Assembly: GCA_934270705.1 (NCBI GenBank)
Contig: CAKQQG010000005.1
Coordinates: forward strand, 1-64,000
Length of the DNA: 64,000 nt
DNA from: an uncultured Oxalobacter sp.
GTDB lineage: Bacteria > Pseudomonadota > Gammaproteobacteria > Burkholderiales > Burkholderiaceae_D
Reading direction: 5' to 3'
In this document: positions 62,339 to 64,000 of the stretch, piece by piece
Layout of the letters: each line of letters begins with the position of its first letter
How positions within the stretch are numbered: the first letter of the stretch is position 1
Made by a program: the position numbers and the translations under genes
Notes under the pieces: generated by a model
Seen by the model: only the letters and a program-made list of their open reading frames with translations
The model's database searches: none
Told to the model about the DNA's origin: nothing

Positions 62339-63571
62339 ATGAGTGACGCCACACCTGTTTCCGGCCAACGCTTTTTCGCTGTCATCAATGCCGGCTCATC
62401 CAGCCTGAAATATTCCCTGTTCGCCGAAACAGATGACGGTCGCCTTGAGCGCAGAACCGACGGCGGCATCGAGGGTATCGGCAGCGACAAACCCTATTTC
62501 ATCGCCTACGACGACGACAAATACAAAATAGATGAACATCAGTGGACAACCTGCGAACCGCTGGAAACGTTGCTGGCATTCCTGATCGAATGGATCGAAA
62601 ACTTCCTTGCACCCAACCGCCTCAGTGCCGTCGGCCATCGAATGCTCCATGGCGGCACGCTTTATGACGAGCCGATCATCGTCACGCCGGAAATTCTGGA
62701 AAAACTCAGAACCCTCGTCCCGCTGGCCCCCTTGCACCAGCCTCGCATTCTCAAGGTCATCGATACATTGGCTGCGCGCTATCCCGGCTTGTGTCAGATC
62801 GTCTGCTTCGACACATCTTTCCATAAAACCAATCCTCCCATCTCGCGGCTGTACGGCCTGCCACGATCGCTGACCGAAAAAGGATTGAAACGTTACGGTT
62901 TCCACGGATTGTCTTTCGAATATGTCAGCATGGAACTGAAACATATCGACATGCACGCCGCCATGGGAAAAACCATTATCGCTCATCTGGGCAGCGGCGC
63001 CAGCATGTGCGCGATGGTCGGCGGCAAAAGCGTCGCCAGTACCATGGGATTTTCCGCTCTGGACGGACTGGTGATGGGAACGCGCTGCGGCCAGCTCGAT
63101 CCCGGCGTCATCCTGTATTTGCTGCAATACGAAAACATGAACGCTCATGATCTGGAAACACTGCTCTATCAGGAATCCGGACTTCTCGGCGTATCCGGCA
63201 TCAGCAACGACGTCCGCGACCTCATGGCCAGCGACGATCCTGCCGCCAAAACGGCTCTCGAACTTTTCGTGTATCGTGTCGTCCGTGAAACCGGCTCGCT
63301 GGCTGCCGCCTGCGGCGGTCTGGATGCCTTTGTATTCACTGCGGGTATTGGCGAACGCTCCCCGGAAATCCGTACAGCCATCTGCGAACAACTCGACTGG
63401 CTCGGACTGGAACTGGATGAACGCGCAAACAGGCTGGGGGAGCTGAAAATCAGCACTGATACCAGTCCCGTTTCCATCTGGATTTTACCGACATTCGAAG
63501 AACTGATGATCGCGCGTCATGGTGCGAGGCTGTCGACCCGATATGAACGGGAACAGCAGAAAAAAACGTAA
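62339..63571 (+). CDS. ackA: Acetate kinase
   Basis: 410 residues with AGGAG seven bases before ATG 62339. It makes ATP and acetate from acetyl phosphate, or the reverse. ASKHA motifs are VINAGSSSLKYSLFAE at the N-terminus, VGHRMLHGGTLYDEP, CFDTSFHKTNPPISRLYGLP, YGFHGLSFEYVS, IIAHLGSGASMCA and FTAGIGERSPEIR. No pta is adjacent. It is convergent with tsaD. Confidence 0.97.
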   Translation: MSDATPVSGQRFFAVINAGSSSLKYSLFAETDDGRLERRTDGGIEGIGSDKPYFIAYDDDKYKIDEHQWTTCEPLETLLAFLIEWIENFLAPNRLSAVGHRMLHGGTLYDEPIIVTPEILEKLRTLVPLAPLHQPRILKVIDTLAARYPGLCQIVCFDTSFHKTNPPISRLYGLPRSLTEKGLKRYGFHGLSFEYVSMELKHIDMHAAMGKTIIAHLGSGASMCAMVGGKSVASTMGFSALDGLVMGTRCGQLDPGVILYLLQYENMNAHDLETLLYQESGLLGVSGISNDVRDLMASDDPAAKTALELFVYRVVRETGSLAAACGGLDAFVFTAGIGERSPEIRTAICEQLDWLGLELDERANRLGELKISTDTSPVSIWILPTFEELMIARHGARLSTRYEREQQKKT

Positions 63572-63584
63572 ACCGGACCGTATT

Positions 63585-64000
63585 TCAGGCAACCGCCAGA
63601 TCTTCCAGCGGCCATCTTGGTTTGACAGTAAAGCCATAACCTGCATGTGCCGCATCCGGATTGCGCATCAGACGCATGGCGCCGGCAAAGGCGATCATCG
63701 CGCCGTTATCCGTGCAAAACTCCAGTTCCGGATAAAATACCCTGTACCGTCTGCGTGCCGCCATGCCATCCAGGGCCGCGCGCAACTGCCGATTGGCACC
63801 GACACCGCCCGCCACGACCAGCTGCCTGAGTTTCGTCTCGCGTAACGCCTGCGCACATTTGGCAGACAGCACTTCTACAATCGCATCGACAAACGCACGT
63901 GCGATATCGGCGCGAACCTGTTCATCCTCAGGATGCGCCTGTTTTTTCAGCGTCGTCAGCACAGCTGTTTTCAGTCCGGAAAAACTGAAATTCAGATCCC
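63585..64000 (-). CDS. tsaD: tRNA N6-adenosine threonylcarbamoyltransferase, C-terminal part
   Basis: The last 138 codons of TsaD (Kae1/YgjD); the rest is beyond the window. It reads [20 protein letters not shown] at the window edge, then [19 protein letters not shown] and [17 protein letters not shown], the sugar/phosphate-binding signatures with a metal ligand Asp. TsaD transfers the threonylcarbamoyl group to A37 of ANN-decoding tRNAs with TsaB and TsaE. It ends 13 bp from the ackA stop. Confidence 0.96.
   Translation of the reverse strand, partial: DLNFSFSGLKTAVLTTLKKQAHPEDEQVRADIARAFVDAIVEVLSAKCAQALRETKLRQLVVAGGVGANRQLRAALDGMAARRRYRVFYPELEFCTDNGAMIAFAGAMRLMRNPDAAHAGYGFTVKPRWPLEDLAVA

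Overview
The window looks like a chromosome segment of a betaproteobacterium (Burkholderiales). The gene orders dusB-fis-purH-ruvC-ruvA-ruvB, gmk-rpoZ-spoT, tyrS / M23 peptidase-anmK-dtd, rluD / bamD and rpsP-rimM-trmD-rplS are typical of that class. Moderate GC, a probable rhodoquinone gene (rquA), acetate kinase, malate synthase G and a full glycogen operon suggest an anaerobic or microaerophilic Oxalobacteraceae member such as Oxalobacter. The genus is an inference; no 16S gene is present.

Layout. 1-10286 (minus): glycogen operon glgB-glgX-pgm-glgC-glgA-glgP. The pgm gene carries an in-frame TAG at codon 185. 10428-16721: ETF:quinone oxidoreductase, a hotdog thioesterase, a Bcr/CflA-type exporter, a cold-shock protein, an ADP-ribose pyrophosphatase and RarA. 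16806-23123 (minus): a very long ESPR autotransporter with Pmp-like GGAI/FxxN repeats, followed by a two-gene unit of unknown function. 23676-32908: gdhA, serS, a gamma-glutamyltransferase-family enzyme, a LOG-family protein, a MetC-like lyase, rimO and pgeF. 32889-39325: rluD, then bamD, gmk, rpoZ, spoT and tyrS. 39455-50046 (plus): M23 peptidase, anmK, dtd, a PEBP-like protein, a histidine phosphatase, dusB, fis, purH, ruvCAB, a MutT-like hydrolase and an ABM-domain protein, then tRNA-Leu(CAA). 50449-57569 (minus): glcB, three poorly characterised membrane or zinc-ribbon genes (53040-55208), and relA. 57570-58365 shows no convincing gene. 58366-61194 (minus): nudL, rplS, trmD, rimM, rpsP. 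61332-64000: rquA (minus), ackA (plus) and the C-terminal part of tsaD (minus).

How the genes fit together. The glycogen operon holds both synthesis (GlgC, GlgA, GlgB) and breakdown (GlgP, GlgX), with Pgm joining it to glucose-6-phosphate, so a nonsense codon in pgm would matter to the whole pathway. GlcB condenses glyoxylate with acetyl-CoA, AckA links acetyl phosphate to ATP, and RquA together with the ETF:quinone oxidoreductase suggests a respiratory chain that can use a low-potential quinone. SpoT and RelA form the usual two-enzyme (p)ppGpp system.

The most unusual items are the pgm amber codon, the internally duplicated membrane protein at 53040-54350, the membrane-anchored Lar-like zinc ribbon at 54534-54905, the repeat-protein pair at 16806-17381, the mutually exclusive hairpins between gdhA and serS, and the odd translation start of the gamma-glutamyltransferase gene.
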